From: an uncultured Lachnospiraceae bacterium
Lineage (GTDB): Bacteria > Bacillota > Clostridia > Lachnospirales > Lachnospiraceae
DNA length: 64,000 nucleotides
Reading direction: 5' to 3'
Assembly: GCA_910586615.1 (NCBI GenBank)
Contig: CAJUJP010000005.1
Location: 1-64,000, forward strand
Positions 62,474 to 64,000 of this stretch are shown piece by piece (position 1 is the first letter of the stretch; every line of letters starts with the position of its first letter). Below the pieces are notes generated by a model. That model had not been told where the DNA came from, searched no databases, and worked only from the letters and a program-made list of their open reading frames with translations. The translations under genes were made by a program, and so were the position numbers.

Positions 62474-64000
62474 CTAGTTATTTTCCATCTCCTCTTTTAT
62501 TTTGTTATATGCATCCTGAGCTTCTTGATTGGCATAAAAATCTTTTATATTTCTCGGAAACACCTCATACTTACACCCCTTCGCATTTCCCCATACATAA
62601 TATGGAATCACATCCAATATTCCATGCAATGCAGAATTAAATGTAGGACCGCAATAATTATATGTCCCCATATTTACAGGATCATTTTCTTCTGCCAGCA
62701 ACAAACCCTCTTTATTATACACCCCTTCATATTTCCCTTCCCCCTCATTGGAGATAAATTTTGTATTAAATAACCCATCCTCTCCATATATATGGTACAA
62801 CGAATCACCTATCGGCAAGAGTTCCCATTTCTCCTTCTCAGCAATCAATTCATCCCTCGTAGCTGGCACTCTATTCAGTTTATTCCTAAAATAATGAACA
62901 TCCCCCGTGAATACACCAAACCCACGAATCGCTTTATTGAACTCCGTGCAGTAAGCATCCCACATGTCATCCGGAATTTCGTCAGGGTCACTGTGCCCGG
63001 AATAGGTATCATAATCATCCATCATAATCGAAACTTTAATCTCATCTAGGGTACTATGGTTATTAATCACTTCAGACAAATGCAGGAACACACGCAGCCT
63101 CAAATTTTTCAGGTAAGCCTCACTTCCCAGAATATCTTCCTCCTTAATCTGCTCGGTAGGTGTTACATTGATATAATTATGATATGCCTGATGGGCAAAA
63201 ACTTCATCTACGATATCGGATGCATTATTAATCTTATAAGTAAATGCTAATCCATCCGTAACATTTGCGATCTCGTCCAGATTTTCCTTCACTGCATTAT
63301 CTCCAACTGCCACGGTATAAATCCGCACATTCTCTGCTTTTGCGCGCTCTAATACTTCCCTGTCATAGAACAGTGTATCTCCACCGTACTTTGTTCCACC
63401 ATCTGATATAAGTACAATACTCTTCGCCGCATTCTGAGCGTCGGAAGACAGCACCTCATTCAATGCCACTCCCAATGCTGTCCTGATATTGGTATTATAG
63501 CCATTACATATCTCTCCTAGGGTATTGCTGAGTTCCGTCTTTGTAGAACCTAAGCTTGCCAGTACGGCACCATTTTCATTGAAAAACACAACACCTTGCT
63601 TATTAGTATCATTTACCTTGCTGTAAAATGCCTTACAGATATCTTTACGTCTCGTGGATGTGCTGTATCCATAAGAAAAATCTGCATAAGTAGCATCACT
63701 TACTTTCATACTTTCAGAACAGTCAACCACCAGAACCGTTTCAAAACGACACATCGCATTTTTATAGTAACTATCTAACAAACTTTTCCATTTTCCTTTT
63801 AAAGCAAGAAAATAAATACTGAAATGCGTGGTATTCGCACTGACAATTCCCTCAGCTTCATTATACTCCGTATCACACTCCACAAATCTGCTGTTTTCTT
63901 CATCAAACCACAATACCACATAGTCATTCACGTTATATCCCTCTTGGAGATAAAATGCGATCTGTGCTGACTCGATCTCTGATCTGGTATTGATTTCCAC
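62474..64000 (-). CDS. von Willebrand factor A domain protein (N-terminus outside window)
   Basis: 508 C-terminal residues visible; the 5' part lies beyond the right edge. After a beta-rich piece (residues 1-70 of the visible part) comes a VWA domain with the MIDAS motif DCSES (within VLVVDCSESMKV), later Thr and Asp positions (NIRTALGVAL, LISDGGTKYGGD). It continues to about residue 270. The last 240 residues are not VWA. They contain charged helices and a C-terminal segment (YNYCGPTFNSALHGILDVIPYYVWGN) that reminds me of C-terminal toxin or effector modules of secreted proteins. The product is probably exported, although the signal peptide is not in view. The C-terminal resemblance is from memory and unverified. 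Confidence 0.78.
   Translation of the reverse strand: MEINTRSEIESAQIAFYLQEGYNVNDYVVLWFDEENSRFVECDTEYNEAEGIVSANTTHFSIYFLALKGKWKSLLDSYYKNAMCRFETVLVVDCSESMKVSDATYADFSYGYSTSTRRKDICKAFYSKVNDTNKQGVVFFNENGAVLASLGSTKTELSNTLGEICNGYNTNIRTALGVALNEVLSSDAQNAAKSIVLISDGGTKYGGDTLFYDREVLERAKAENVRIYTVAVGDNAVKENLDEIANVTDGLAFTYKINNASDIVDEVFAHQAYHNYINVTPTEQIKEEDILGSEAYLKNLRLRVFLHLSEVINNHSTLDEIKVSIMMDDYDTYSGHSDPDEIPDDMWDAYCTEFNKAIRGFGVFTGDVHYFRNKLNRVPATRDELIAEKEKWELLPIGDSLYHIYGEDGLFNTKFISNEGEGKYEGVYNKEGLLLAEENDPVNMGTYNYCGPTFNSALHGILDVIPYYVWGNAKGCKYEVFPRNIKDFYANQEAQDAYNKIKEEMENN

Noticed and set aside
1..64000. tRNA, rRNA, CRISPR array, prophage or intact insertion sequence
   Set aside because: None could be recognised by eye anywhere in the window.

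Overview
The window reads as chromosomal DNA of a low-to-medium-GC anaerobic Firmicute, most likely a gut clostridium of the Lachnospiraceae type. Pointers are an NfnAB-type electron-bifurcating pair, Rex, formate-THF ligase plus FolD, a putative Re-type citrate synthase beside isocitrate dehydrogenase, FtsK/SpoIIIE and SpoIID homologues, a class B sortase with BspA-like leucine-rich surface proteins, and a T-box leader. This placement is inference from gene content; no rRNA or tRNA gene was seen.

Layout. 1-20.5 kb is one long minus-strand run of housekeeping genes, read from right to left: rex, a coiled-coil protein, bifunctional NAD(P)HX repair enzyme, alr, an orphan mazF, a CBS/CorC membrane protein, yebC, metY, a polytopic membrane protein, a TepA/ClpP-like protease, ftsK, fhs, folD, a zinc-ribbon/TPR/chitobiase-like membrane protein, nfnA and a 3'-truncated gltA/nfnB. 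rex faces an ABC-F ATPase gene across back-to-back promoters with a Rex-like operator. 22.7-26.4 kb holds a probable 2-oxoglutarate synthesis operon (Re-citrate synthase-like, GntR regulator, icd) with a palindrome on the -10 box. An intracellular-type subtilisin follows.

27.5-41.7 kb is a cell-surface island. Class B sortase and two LRR proteins form one operon, and both LRR proteins end in (S/T)PxTG-type sorting signals. Next to it is a separate 1500-residue secreted Ig-like/MBG-repeat protein without an anchor. 41.9-43.3 kb carries three small plus-strand genes, including a Cys/Gly-rich 77-residue protein. 43.4-58.3 kb returns to core genes: leuS, an EF-G paralogue with a degenerate G4 motif, tyrA, a VanZ-like protein, a PilZ protein, queA, an M18 aminopeptidase, pheT and pheS under a T-box, and a YihY/BrkB protein.

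58.3-64 kb is the most unusual end: a long SpoIID-domain protein, a small two-hairpin repeat that also occurs at 19 kb, a very probable 6S RNA with its own promoter and terminator, a remnant of an FtsX-type permease, a tandem duplication of a small membrane-protein gene (one copy broken by a single in-frame TGA), and the 3' part of a large von Willebrand A protein. The last items could be a toxin/immunity-like cassette; that is a hypothesis.
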